Assembly: GCA_946478845.1 (NCBI GenBank)
Contig: CAMLDI010000004.1
Location: forward strand, 1 to 64,000
Direction of reading: 5' to 3'
DNA: 64,000 nt
From: an uncultured Paenibacillaceae bacterium
GTDB lineage: Bacteria; Bacillota; Bacilli; Aneurinibacillales; Aneurinibacillaceae
Both the position numbers and the translations under genes were made by a program. Below the pieces are notes generated by a model, which made no database searches, was not told the DNA's origin, and worked only from the letters and a program-made list of their open reading frames with translations. Position 1 is the stretch's first letter. The number at the start of each line of letters is the position of its first letter. Shown piece by piece: positions 1 to 7,928 of this stretch.

Positions 1-21
1 TAAAGGGAGGCCCCATGTGGA

Positions 22-52
22 TCTTCTGAGTAAAGGGGATAAAGGTGATAAG
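22..52 (-). repeat. Dispersed intergenic repeat, single copy
   Basis: On the minus strand this reads CTTATCACCTTTATCCCC followed by TTTACTCAG. It matches the core of the repeat family found at about 7.7, 27.2-28.0, 50.4, 53.6, 59.2 and 62.6 kb. It lies directly beyond the terminator of the minus-strand PepSY gene. The hairpin part of the element is not recognisable here. Confidence 0.7.
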
Positions 53-82
53 GGTGCCAGTAGCAATCATACTGGCACCCTT
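51..82 (-). terminator. Terminator of the PepSY gene
   Basis: A perfect 11-bp inverted repeat (GGGTGCCAGTA / TACTGGCACCC) with a 7-nt loop follows the stop codon of the minus-strand PepSY gene. The downstream tract on that strand is only moderately T-rich. Confidence 0.7.
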
Positions 83-84
83 CC

Positions 85-1236
85 TTATGCTGGTTGGCTT
101 TCTTTCCTCTCATTACTATTAGTTCTGAATGACTTATTCTTTCCTTTATTCTTTGCTTTATAGCGCCACATGACTAGGCCTGTAACCATCAAGATGCCTG
201 GCACAATGCCGCCAATTGCATACAATACTTGTGTTAACAATCCGCCAAATTTTCCTGTATGTAATGGGAATAGCCATGTTTGGTAGAGTGATGCAAAGCT
301 CTTATCCTCAACGGCATTGGTTTTGCCAATAATTTTTGCATTATATGGATTAACCCAAACACGGACATTTCCCGTACTAGCTGCAGATGGATCGTATGGA
401 AGGGACAGACGGACTTCAATTCCTTCTTCTTTTCCGTTCTTCGATTTTTTGGGCATTCGAATTTGTGTAACAGTCGCCCCTGACACGCTATTTTCAGCGG
501 CATTAATCATCTGATCGAGTGATACTTTTCCTGAGGCAAGGGGATGAACAACTAAGCTTTCGCTCGAAGGTGCGACTTTTGTTTTTAAACCAAGGGAACC
601 TAGAAAGTCTTGTCCAAATGGAAACAATGCACCGGTTATAGAAACAAGCAGCAAGAAGGGAATGAAAGAAATGCCCAATACACGGTGCCAATCAAAATTC
701 TTAATGTATTGATTATTGGTCCGGCGAATTGTAAATCCTTGGCTTATTTTTTTATGGCCTGGCCACCACAAATAGATCCCCGTTAGAAGAATGACAATAA
801 AAAGAATCCCTATATATCCAACGATATCCATACCTTTATAATCTTTTAATAATAAATATTGATGAAATTCGGTTAGAAAGCCGAAAAATCCACCTGATTT
901 TTCTGTTCCAAGTATTTTGCCTGTGCCTGGATCTATGTAAACGGTAAGTTGGTCATTTTTTTCCTTTAATCTAAAAGTATATACGCCTTTTGAACTTGAT
1001 TCATCCGGGGTGTAAATACGCTGGATTTCTCCTTTTGGATAAGTTGTATGAATTGTTTGAGCCGCTGATTCATAAGAAATCCTTTCTCCGGGGGTAGCTT
1101 TGAACAATTCAGCATGCAGAGATTGTTTGATTTCGTTTTCGAAGACGAGAATACTCCCTGATAAACAAAGAAGGCAGATAAATATACCAAACAATAAACT
1201 TAGCCAAAGATGGGCCGTTCGAAAAATTTTTTTCAT
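85..1236 (-). CDS. PepSY-associated transmembrane protein, iron-regulated
   Basis: Membrane protein of about 383 residues of the PepSY/PepSY-TM family (formerly 'iron-regulated membrane protein'). Such proteins often accompany iron or siderophore uptake and some act as ferric reductases. Four hydrophobic segments are visible: near residues 8-30, 140-162, 185-207 and 335-360. Two long extracytoplasmic parts carry PepSY-like sequence, including an IDPGTGKILG stretch. I chose the ATG at 1236, which follows GAGGTG by 9 nt; the in-frame GTG at 1248 overlaps that ribosome site. Two Fur boxes lie just upstream, and the divergent FTR1 operon is also Fur-boxed, so a role in iron acquisition is likely. 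Reductase activity is inference. Confidence 0.85.
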   Translation of the reverse strand: MKKIFRTAHLWLSLLFGIFICLLCLSGSILVFENEIKQSLHAELFKATPGERISYESAAQTIHTTYPKGEIQRIYTPDESSSKGVYTFRLKEKNDQLTVYIDPGTGKILGTEKSGGFFGFLTEFHQYLLLKDYKGMDIVGYIGILFIVILLTGIYLWWPGHKKISQGFTIRRTNNQYIKNFDWHRVLGISFIPFLLLVSITGALFPFGQDFLGSLGLKTKVAPSSESLVVHPLASGKVSLDQMINAAENSVSGATVTQIRMPKKSKNGKEEGIEVRLSLPYDPSAASTGNVRVWVNPYNAKIIGKTNAVEDKSFASLYQTWLFPLHTGKFGGLLTQVLYAIGGIVPGILMVTGLVMWRYKAKNKGKNKSFRTNSNERKESQPA

Positions 1237-1266
1237 TAACAAAAACACCTCACATATTATTGAAAA

Positions 1267-1297
1267 TGATAATTATTATCATTGATAATGATTATTG
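1267..1297 (-). promoter_or_regulatory. Two tandem Fur boxes before the PepSY gene
   Basis: Positions 1267-1281 read TGATAATTATTATCA, a 15/15 match to the 7-1-7 Fur box TGATAATNATTATCA. Positions 1283-1297 match at 13 of 15. They lie 30-60 nt upstream of the PepSY start, so Fur repression under iron-replete conditions is expected. Confidence 0.85.
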
Positions 1298-1359
1298 ATT
1301 ATGATTATAAAAAAACTCTATTAATTTTGTCAAAGAAAAATTTTTATTCTAATTTGCTC

Positions 1360-1413
1360 TTGACGAAATGAAGATAGGGGAAATATAATACGATTTAATG
1401 AAAATGATTATCA
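1360..1413 (+). promoter_or_regulatory. SigA promoter with Fur box for the iron-uptake operon
   Basis: TTGACG at 1360-1365 and TATAAT at 1384-1389 are separated by 18 nt. TGAAAATGATTATCA at 1399-1413 matches the Fur box at 14 of 15 positions and would cover the transcription start region. A strong AAAGGAGG ribosome site for the FTR1 gene follows. Confidence 0.85.
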
Positions 1414-1438
1414 TTATCGAAATGAAAGGAGGGGAATC

Positions 1439-2644
1439 ATGTTAAATCATGGGAAGAAATTATTTATTTTATTCATGTTACTTTTTGCGATGTTGATTCC
1501 GGCAAATGTATTTGCAGAGGATTCTTGGTCTGGTGTCATCTCCCGTATTGACACATTGATGGATCAAGCCTTACAAGCTTATCAAAAAGGTGATGGGGAG
1601 AAAGCAAAGGAACTGGTAAATGAGGCCTATTTTGGCCCTTTTGAGAGCGAAAGGATGGAGCAAGCCATTCGGCTCAATATATCAGCAAAAAGGGCGGCGG
1701 AGTTGGAGTTCCAATTTAACAGGATTAAAAAAGAGATTCAATCAGGCCAAAATCAATTAAAGATTCAGAATGAAATGGATTCATTGCTTAACATGCTGCG
1801 TGAGGATGCAAGCAAACTAGAAAAACAGCAAGAAGGGTCTTTCGAGCAATGGCTTTATTCTTTTTTGATTATCGTTAGGGAAGGCGTTGAAGCGATTCTA
1901 ATTATTTCTGCTATTGCCGTTTATTTAATTAAGTCCGGCAATGCCGAAAAATTAAAAGATGTTTACCAAAGTACTTTTGTTGCATTAATTGCTAGTTTTG
2001 CAACGGCTTACTTATTTTCCTCATTGTTTCATGTAAGTGGCAAAGGGCAAGAAGTTATGGAAGGTATTCTTCTTCTTACAGCAACATTGATCCTAATCTC
2101 AATGAGTTACTGGATGGTTAATAAATCTGATCCAAAACGATGGAAGAATTATATTGAAGGGAAAATTCAAGAGTCTATCAGCAAAGGAAAAAGATTGACT
2201 TTGTGGTTTGCTGTCTTTCTGGCAGTTTACAGGGAGGGAGCGGAAACCGTACTTTTCTACCAGGCAATTTTTACTGAATCTTCTGGAAATAATAGTCTAA
2301 TCTGGACCGGATTGATTTCAGGATCTCTTTTGTTAATACTCTTGTTCTATCTCATACGCTATGGAAGTATGAGACTTCCTTTAAAACCTTTTTTCCTTGG
2401 TTCCGGTGTTCTTCTATTCTTATTAGCTTTTATTTTTACCGGTGAAGGGATTAAAGAGTTACAGGAAGGAGGGCTATTTAGCAGTTCAATCATACAGGGG
2501 TTACAACCTATAAGCACACTGGGGATTTATCCTACATGGGAAGGAATCAGTTTTCAATTTATCCTTTTATTTTTGGCAGGGGTAATCCTTTTGTTGAAAA
2601 AAATTCAACACAAAAAGCCGGCACAACAAATAATTGAAGACTAA
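1439..2644 (+). CDS. FTR1-family iron permease
   Basis: High-affinity iron permease of the FTR1/EfeU/FetM type, 401 residues. A signal peptide (to about residue 26) is followed by an extracytoplasmic helical domain (about 27-138) and a seven-helix membrane part. The two iron-binding REXXE motifs are REGVE at 147-151 and REGAE at 265-269. The ATG is preceded by AAAGGAGG. It is the first gene of an apparent operon with a P19-like lipoprotein, a DUF2318 protein and an FtsX/ABC unit. That order matches the Campylobacter P19 cluster and Yersinia/E. coli fetMP-fetABCDEF rather than efeUOB, because no EfeO or EfeB is present. Confidence 0.93.
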   Translation: MLNHGKKLFILFMLLFAMLIPANVFAEDSWSGVISRIDTLMDQALQAYQKGDGEKAKELVNEAYFGPFESERMEQAIRLNISAKRAAELEFQFNRIKKEIQSGQNQLKIQNEMDSLLNMLREDASKLEKQQEGSFEQWLYSFLIIVREGVEAILIISAIAVYLIKSGNAEKLKDVYQSTFVALIASFATAYLFSSLFHVSGKGQEVMEGILLLTATLILISMSYWMVNKSDPKRWKNYIEGKIQESISKGKRLTLWFAVFLAVYREGAETVLFYQAIFTESSGNNSLIWTGLISGSLLLILLFYLIRYGSMRLPLKPFFLGSGVLLFLLAFIFTGEGIKELQEGGLFSSSIIQGLQPISTLGIYPTWEGISFQFILLFLAGVILLLKKIQHKKPAQQIIED

Positions 2645-2659
2645 GGGAGAGGCGTAATT

Positions 2660-3262
2660 ATGAAAAAACAGGTTATTATAGCAGTCGCAGCAATCTCTTT
2701 ATTGGTTTTAGGGGGATGCAGCTTAGGAAAAGAGGCAGCTTCAAAGGTACCAAACCAGTCCAGTGAACAGGCAAGTGGCGGGGAAGAAACAAAAGCAGTA
2801 AAAGAAATTCCAGTTGGCGATCCAAAAGAGGCAGAAGGATTGGAAATCGCTGGTGTTTATTTTGAAGCGGCAGAAATGATTCCAGAGGAAAAGGCGGGAT
2901 TGCAACCTCCGAATGCGGATATTCATTTGGAAGCTGATATTAAGGCTACCCAAGGAAGTAAAGTAGGTTTTGGTGCGGGTGAATGGGTTCCCTATTTAAC
3001 GGTAAACTATAAACTTAAAAATTTAGATAATGGGAAGGAGATTTCAGGTACATTTATGCCGATGAATGCGGCGGACGGTCCTCACTATGGTGCAAACGTT
3101 AAGATGTCGGGAGCAGGAAAGTATAAACTGAGTTTGTCCATTGAGTCACCGGAGAAACAAAATTATCTTCTCCATGTTGACAAAGGAAGCGGGGTAGAGG
3201 GACGTTTTTGGACCAAGCCCATTGAAGTGGAATGGGAGTTCCCTTATATGCCGAAAAAATAA
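2660..3262 (+). CDS. P19/Tp34-family iron transport lipoprotein
   Basis: Lipoprotein of 200 residues with lipobox LGGC (lipidated Cys20) and a Ser/Glu-rich linker to about residue 55, then a P19/Tp34-type domain. P19 binds metal through an HxE pair, a Met and further His residues; the counterparts here appear to be H89 and E91, M135, H142 (the 7-residue M-H spacing is kept) and H172. It starts 15 nt after the FTR1 gene and would capture iron at the outer face of the membrane for that permease. The site assignment is by eye. Confidence 0.88.
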   Translation: MKKQVIIAVAAISLLVLGGCSLGKEAASKVPNQSSEQASGGEETKAVKEIPVGDPKEAEGLEIAGVYFEAAEMIPEEKAGLQPPNADIHLEADIKATQGSKVGFGAGEWVPYLTVNYKLKNLDNGKEISGTFMPMNAADGPHYGANVKMSGAGKYKLSLSIESPEKQNYLLHVDKGSGVEGRFWTKPIEVEWEFPYMPKK

Positions 3263-3270
3263 ATAAACAT

Positions 3271-3300
3271 CCGGGCTAATCTTTTTTAGCCCGGTTTTTT
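3271..3300 (+). terminator. Intra-operon terminator or attenuator
   Basis: CCGGGCTAA and TTAGCCCGG form a perfect 9-bp stem followed by six T residues, 8 nt after the P19-like stop. It lies between the permease/lipoprotein pair and the rest of the module, so it probably lowers expression of the downstream genes. Confidence 0.85.
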
Positions 3301-3326
3301 AGATAGGATGGAAAGGTGGAGTGAAA

Positions 3327-4574
3327 ATGTTAGGGATCATAGATTCTATCTTGAAATTTGGCCTGGAATTTATGTTTTTCAGTACTTTAATGGTCATTTA
3401 TTTAGGTCAGTATAAAAAAAAGAGTTACATTTCTGCGTTACTGAATGGAATGATCTGGGGGACTCTTGCCGCTTTTAGTCTTTATTTTATTAAAAAATAT
3501 CTTGCTAGAATTGAATTTATAGATGTACTGGAAAAAGGATTTTTATTTTTAGGGGTACTTAGTTTAGGGTGGATCTTATTTGGTTTGATGCGAAATAAAG
3601 AAACAGCAGCCAGGCCAATTCTTTTTCTTTTCGGTTTTGTTTTTAGTTTGGAACCTATTCAGAACATGTTATTTTCCTTACTGCCCCAATTATCATTGGC
3701 CAATGGATTTCATTCGGAATGGGTAGGTAAAGCAGCCGTTTGTATTGCAGGGGCCATTTTATTGTTTTGTATTGCTTACGGTATAAAAAGAACAGGGAAG
3801 AAATTGCCTTTGCGATTATTGATAGGCTTTCTATTAGCCAGTTATTTGTTGCTTTTTTTAAGGCAATTTATTGAGTTATTGCAGATTCTATTCGGTATGC
3901 AAATTATTCCCTTAACCATGTGGGCATTGGATATGCTTACTCCCTTTATCAATCATAAATATTTATTCTTTAACTTGTTATTGATTATTTTATTTTTGTT
4001 CTTTTGTATATTATCCATCCATATTTTTCGAGGGTTTGATAAGGCAAGCCTGGCGAGCACTTTTGGCAATCCGGCAGAAAAACGCAAATATTTGGCAAGA
4101 AAACGAACCAATTATCGCTGGACCTATAGTTTATGGTTTTTCCTCGTCATTATTATTTCTATTATTTACGGTAACCAAATGAGCATAGCCCAGACTTTGA
4201 CTAGCAAACCTCCTGTTCAAGTAACGGATCAAAATGGCCATATCCGGATTTCTAAAGAAGAGTTAAAAGAAAAGGAATTATATTTATATCACTATACCTT
4301 TGATGAGGGGACCGATGTACGATTTTTAATTGTAAGGAAAATGAATGACAATTTTGGTGTGGCTTTAGATGCTTGTGAGATTTGTGGTGTTGCTGGTTAT
4401 TACCAGAAGAATCATCAAATTATTTGTAAAAAATGCGAGTCGGTCGTTAACATGACCACGATTGGTTTTAAAGGGGGATGCAATCCGATTCCACTGAAAT
4501 ATGAATCCAACGATGGCGGTTTTCTTGACATAAATGTTTCTGAATTTGAAAAAGCCAAAAAGATCTTTCAATAA
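3327..4574 (+). CDS. DUF2318 membrane protein of the P19/FTR1 iron module
   Basis: Membrane protein of 415 residues with about eight N-terminal hydrophobic segments and one near residue 270, ending in an extracytoplasmic domain of about 120 residues. That domain has the DUF2318 cysteine pattern: CEIC, then CKKC about 18 residues later, and a further Cys in GGCNP. The homologue lies third in the Campylobacter P19 cluster and in fetMP-type loci. The paired cysteines suggest a redox or metal-relay role between the FTR1/P19 pair and the ABC unit; this is inference. I chose the ATG at 3327, spaced correctly from AAGGTG, over the GTG at 3321. Confidence 0.85.
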   Translation: MLGIIDSILKFGLEFMFFSTLMVIYLGQYKKKSYISALLNGMIWGTLAAFSLYFIKKYLARIEFIDVLEKGFLFLGVLSLGWILFGLMRNKETAARPILFLFGFVFSLEPIQNMLFSLLPQLSLANGFHSEWVGKAAVCIAGAILLFCIAYGIKRTGKKLPLRLLIGFLLASYLLLFLRQFIELLQILFGMQIIPLTMWALDMLTPFINHKYLFFNLLLIILFLFFCILSIHIFRGFDKASLASTFGNPAEKRKYLARKRTNYRWTYSLWFFLVIIISIIYGNQMSIAQTLTSKPPVQVTDQNGHIRISKEELKEKELYLYHYTFDEGTDVRFLIVRKMNDNFGVALDACEICGVAGYYQKNHQIICKKCESVVNMTTIGFKGGCNPIPLKYESNDGGFLDINVSEFEKAKKIFQ

Positions 4575-4588
4575 AGGAGGGAGACGGG

Positions 4589-5887
4589 TTGTTTTTCCGG
4601 ATTTTATATAAATCATTTACCAGGGCGTTGAAAGAAAAACTATTGATTATTTTGACAGTTGCCTTTGGTGCATCCTTAGCTTCGGTGATGCTAAATGTTG
4701 CTCTGGATGTGGGAGATAAAATGAATCATGAACTGAAATCCTATGGTGCCAATATTCAGGTACTTCCAAAGGTCGATACGATTCCAGTGGAATTAGATGG
4801 CATTAATTTGAATCCTTTAGGGAAACAGGCTTTTTTACAGGAAGAGGATCTTAATAAATTAAAGAGTATATTTTGGGCCAATAATATTCTAGGCTTTATC
4901 CCTTATCTTGAAACGACAGGAAAAACAGAGAAAATAGAAAGGCCTGTTCCTTTGATTGGAACATGGTTTCACAAAACAGTTCATTTGTCTGATGGGAATA
5001 CATTTACAACAGGCATTTCGGAGATAAAACCCTGGTGGAAATTAACAGGGGCATGGCCACAGGAAAAGGGAAATGTGCGAGAGATCATTGTTGGAAAGCA
5101 ATTAGCAGAAACCTTGCAAATTGAAGCGGGGTCTGAATTGAATCTGCAGGTCAATACGCCACAGGGGTTACTTCCTTTTACTTTCCGGGTAACAGGTGTC
5201 GTTGAGGCGGGAGGAAAAGAAGATGAAGGGATTTATCTTCCCATTGGGCAACTGCAGAACATATTGGGTATACCAGGAAAAATTAGTGGGGCCGAAGTTA
5301 GTGCATTAACTGTACCTGAAAATGAACTTGCAAAGAAAGCAGCAAAAGATCCTTCTACATTGCGTGAAGGGGACTTTGACAAATGGTACTGTACGGCATA
5401 TGCCGGGGCCATTGCATACCAAATTGAAGAGTCGATTCCTGGAGCAAAAGCCAAGACGGTGCGGCAAATTGCTGAATCAGAGGGGAAAATTCTTAATAAA
5501 ATTCAGTTTATGATGTTAATTATCTCGCTGGCAGCGGTGATCAGTTCTGCGCTGGGGATATCGAGTCTAATGAACAGCAAAGTTTTTGAACGGGGGAAAG
5601 AAATTGCACTGATGAAAGCGATCGGTGGGACAAATCTTTCGGTAGTTGTTCTTTTTATAAGTGAAGCTCTAATAAGCGGATTGATTGGTGGTTTATTGGG
5701 CTATGGAATAGGAATTCTTCTGTCTCAATTCCTTGGCAAATCTGTATTTGGAACAGTTCTTACGATTAAATGGTTAGGGTTGCCTCTTATTCTATTATTA
5801 TCTTCAGGCATATCAGTATTAGGAAGTTATCCAGCTCTGCGAAATATTGTGAAATTAGAACCGGTGAAGGCGTTACAGGGAAGATAG
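4589..5887 (+). CDS. FtsX-like ABC permease 1 of the iron module
   Basis: MacB/FtsX-type permease of 432 residues: one N-terminal helix, a large extracytoplasmic domain (about 45-300) and three C-terminal helices. The TTG start is fixed by AAAGGAGG 8 nt upstream. The KEIALMKAIGG stretch after the second helix is typical of FtsX domains. The next gene encodes a related permease and the one after an ATPase, so a heterodimeric ABC unit is likely. FtsX-type exporters usually act mechanically on extracytoplasmic substrates rather than import solutes, so its part in iron uptake is unclear. Confidence 0.88.
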   Translation: MFFRILYKSFTRALKEKLLIILTVAFGASLASVMLNVALDVGDKMNHELKSYGANIQVLPKVDTIPVELDGINLNPLGKQAFLQEEDLNKLKSIFWANNILGFIPYLETTGKTEKIERPVPLIGTWFHKTVHLSDGNTFTTGISEIKPWWKLTGAWPQEKGNVREIIVGKQLAETLQIEAGSELNLQVNTPQGLLPFTFRVTGVVEAGGKEDEGIYLPIGQLQNILGIPGKISGAEVSALTVPENELAKKAAKDPSTLREGDFDKWYCTAYAGAIAYQIEESIPGAKAKTVRQIAESEGKILNKIQFMMLIISLAAVISSALGISSLMNSKVFERGKEIALMKAIGGTNLSVVVLFISEALISGLIGGLLGYGIGILLSQFLGKSVFGTVLTIKWLGLPLILLLSSGISVLGSYPALRNIVKLEPVKALQGR

Positions 5888-5898
5888 GAGGAAGTTTA

Positions 5899-7026
5899 AT
5901 GGAAAGGTGGCGTATGTTTTTTCATTTTATAATGCGTGCCATATGGCATCGCAAATCCCGAACGGTGGCAGCTTTTAGCGCTATTATACTGGGAACTGGC
6001 GTAATAGGAGGGTTATCTAACGTTTATTATGATGTAAGCAATAAAATGAGCAAAGAATTCCGTACCTATGGAGCCAATTTGCTGATCTATCCTACTGATA
6101 AAAATTCCGGGTTATCATTGGAACAAGTTCATAAGATTAGCCAACAAATTCCCTATGGAAAAATCATCGGAATGACCCCTAACCAGTATAGTATGGTTTA
6201 TGTAGAAAATCAGCCTCTTGTACTGGTAGGAATTTGGTTTGATCAGATGAAAAAAGTCAGCCCTTATTGGAATGTAGATGGTGAATGGGTGACGGAGCGG
6301 GGAAATCGTGAAGAAGCAATGGTTGGTGTGGAAGTAGCGGAGAAATACGGAGTGAAGCCAGGTGGAGAAATAAAGCTTAGCTTTAAAGGAGAGGAAATCC
6401 CTGTAAAAGTTAAGGGAATTGTTTCAACGGGTGGAAAAGAAGATAATCAGGTTTTTGTTAGTATGGATTTGGCAGGCCAGCTTACCGGGGAAACCAAAGG
6501 GGATATCGTGCTGGTCAATTTGCTAGAAAGAGGAAAGATGCTGGAACAAGCAGCAAAAAATTTGCAATCAGATATTCCGGAAGTTAGCATAATCCCACTA
6601 AAACAGATTTCACAGTCGGAAGATCAGCTTTTAGGGAAAATTCACCAGTTGATTTATTTTGTTGCTGTTATTATTTTCATTATCACCTTACTCACTGTAA
6701 CTATGACAATGATGAGCATGATTATGGAACGACGGAAAGAAATCGGATTAAAAAAGGCATTAGGAGCTTCTGATAAAAAGTTATTAACGGAGTTTCTCGT
6801 TGAAGGTGGGATAATTGGTTTTCTGGGCAGTACGCTAGGAATCCTGCTTTCATATTATTTTGCCATGCTTATCGGTAAAATGGTCTTTGATGCTGAAATC
6901 AGTTTTCGGTTCGCCATCGTTCCCTGGTTATATATAAGTTCTTTTGTCGTGATCGGTACTGCTTTTATGTTTTCTTTAAGAAGAATTGCAGAAATTGAAC
7001 CGGCTCTGGTTTTAAAAGGGGAATGA
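5899..7026 (+). CDS. FtsX-like ABC permease 2 of the iron module
   Basis: Second FtsX-type permease, 375 residues, with the same plan as its neighbour: helix near residues 18-38, extracytoplasmic domain, and three C-terminal helices with KEIGLKKALGA. The start at 5899 follows ATAGGAGG; the in-frame extension upstream only overlaps the previous gene. It begins 11 nt after that gene and probably pairs with it. In the Campylobacter cluster the equivalent genes are also two adjacent permeases. Confidence 0.88.
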   Translation: MERWRMFFHFIMRAIWHRKSRTVAAFSAIILGTGVIGGLSNVYYDVSNKMSKEFRTYGANLLIYPTDKNSGLSLEQVHKISQQIPYGKIIGMTPNQYSMVYVENQPLVLVGIWFDQMKKVSPYWNVDGEWVTERGNREEAMVGVEVAEKYGVKPGGEIKLSFKGEEIPVKVKGIVSTGGKEDNQVFVSMDLAGQLTGETKGDIVLVNLLERGKMLEQAAKNLQSDIPEVSIIPLKQISQSEDQLLGKIHQLIYFVAVIIFIITLLTVTMTMMSMIMERRKEIGLKKALGASDKKLLTEFLVEGGIIGFLGSTLGILLSYYFAMLIGKMVFDAEISFRFAIVPWLYISSFVVIGTAFMFSLRRIAEIEPALVLKGE

Positions 7027-7043
7027 AAGGGGAGGACAGAAAC

Positions 7044-7706
7044 ATGGCTATTTTAGAAATCAACAATGTTTCAAAAGCTTACGGAAACACGTTAACATTA
7101 AAAGGGATCAACCTAATGGTCGAAGAAGGAGAATGGGTTGCAATCATGGGTCCCTCAGGTTCAGGCAAGAGTACGTTGATGAATATTATCGGTTGTTTGG
7201 ATAAATCTTCTGAAGGATCTGTAATCATTAATGGAAGAGAAGCTAGCCATTTATCAAAGAAACAACTGACAGAACTGCGTCGGGAAACCATTGGATTGGT
7301 GTTTCAGCAATTTCATCTTATCCCCCATTTAACCGCTTTGGAAAATGTTATGATAGCCCAATATTATCATAGTATGCATGATGAAAAAGAAGCCATTGCA
7401 GCTTTACAAAGGGTGGGCCTTGAACAGCGAACCCATCATTTACCTTCACAATTATCGGGTGGAGAACAGCAGCGAGTTTGTATTGCCAGGGCCTTAATAA
7501 ATTATCCTGCGCTCATTTTAGCTGATGAACCAACGGGGAACCTTGATGAGTCTAACGAAAAAATCATAATGGAATTATTTAGTGAACTTCATCGTGAAGG
7601 GCATACGATTGTAATGGTAACTCATGACCCTGCAGTCGCTATGTTTGCACAACGCTGCATATTTCTCGAATATGGGGAAATATCGAGAATAGAGAATTAT
7701 CATTAG
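7044..7706 (+). CDS. ABC transporter ATPase of the iron module
   Basis: MacB/LolD-type ATPase of 220 residues: Walker [10 protein letters not shown] (36-44), Q-loop in VFQQFHL, signature LSGGEQQRV, Walker [11 protein letters not shown], and switch His in THD. The start at 7044 follows GGGGAGG; an upstream in-frame ATG at 7023 overlaps the end of the permease gene. It is the last gene of the FTR1-P19-DUF2318-FtsX-FtsX-ATPase unit. The thioredoxin-like genes that end the Campylobacter cluster are absent. Confidence 0.93.
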   Translation: MAILEINNVSKAYGNTLTLKGINLMVEEGEWVAIMGPSGSGKSTLMNIIGCLDKSSEGSVIINGREASHLSKKQLTELRRETIGLVFQQFHLIPHLTALENVMIAQYYHSMHDEKEAIAALQRVGLEQRTHHLPSQLSGGEQQRVCIARALINYPALILADEPTGNLDESNEKIIMELFSELHREGHTIVMVTHDPAVAMFAQRCIFLEYGEISRIENYH

Positions 7707-7722
7707 TATCCCTTTTGGTCAG
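7706..7722 (+). repeat. Dispersed repeat, short remnant
   Basis: GTATCCCTTTTGGTCAGG directly after the ATPase stop matches the TATCCCC-N-GGTCAGG core of the dispersed repeat family. Only the core is left. Confidence 0.45.
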
Positions 7723-7731
7723 GAAAAGAAT

Positions 7732-7750
7732 GGCGCACGTGAAGTGCGCC
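7732..7750 (+). terminator. Likely terminator after the iron operon
   Basis: GGCGCAC and GTGCGCC form a 7-bp stem with a 5-nt loop, 25 nt after the ATPase stop. The following TAATTTATT tract is only partly T-rich. Confidence 0.5.
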
Positions 7751-7928
7751 TAATTTATTAAAACCAAATGGTCCCCTCAATAGTCTAATAACTATATGGA
7801 CATTAGGGGGGAGGGTCATAAACAGTTAATTCATGAATTTTTCGGAATAATTTCATTAACCTTGCCGTAAATCCGTTAAAATGTAGTTTAGGTACTGCAG
7901 GATATTACTGAAAGGTGTTGTTTTAAGA

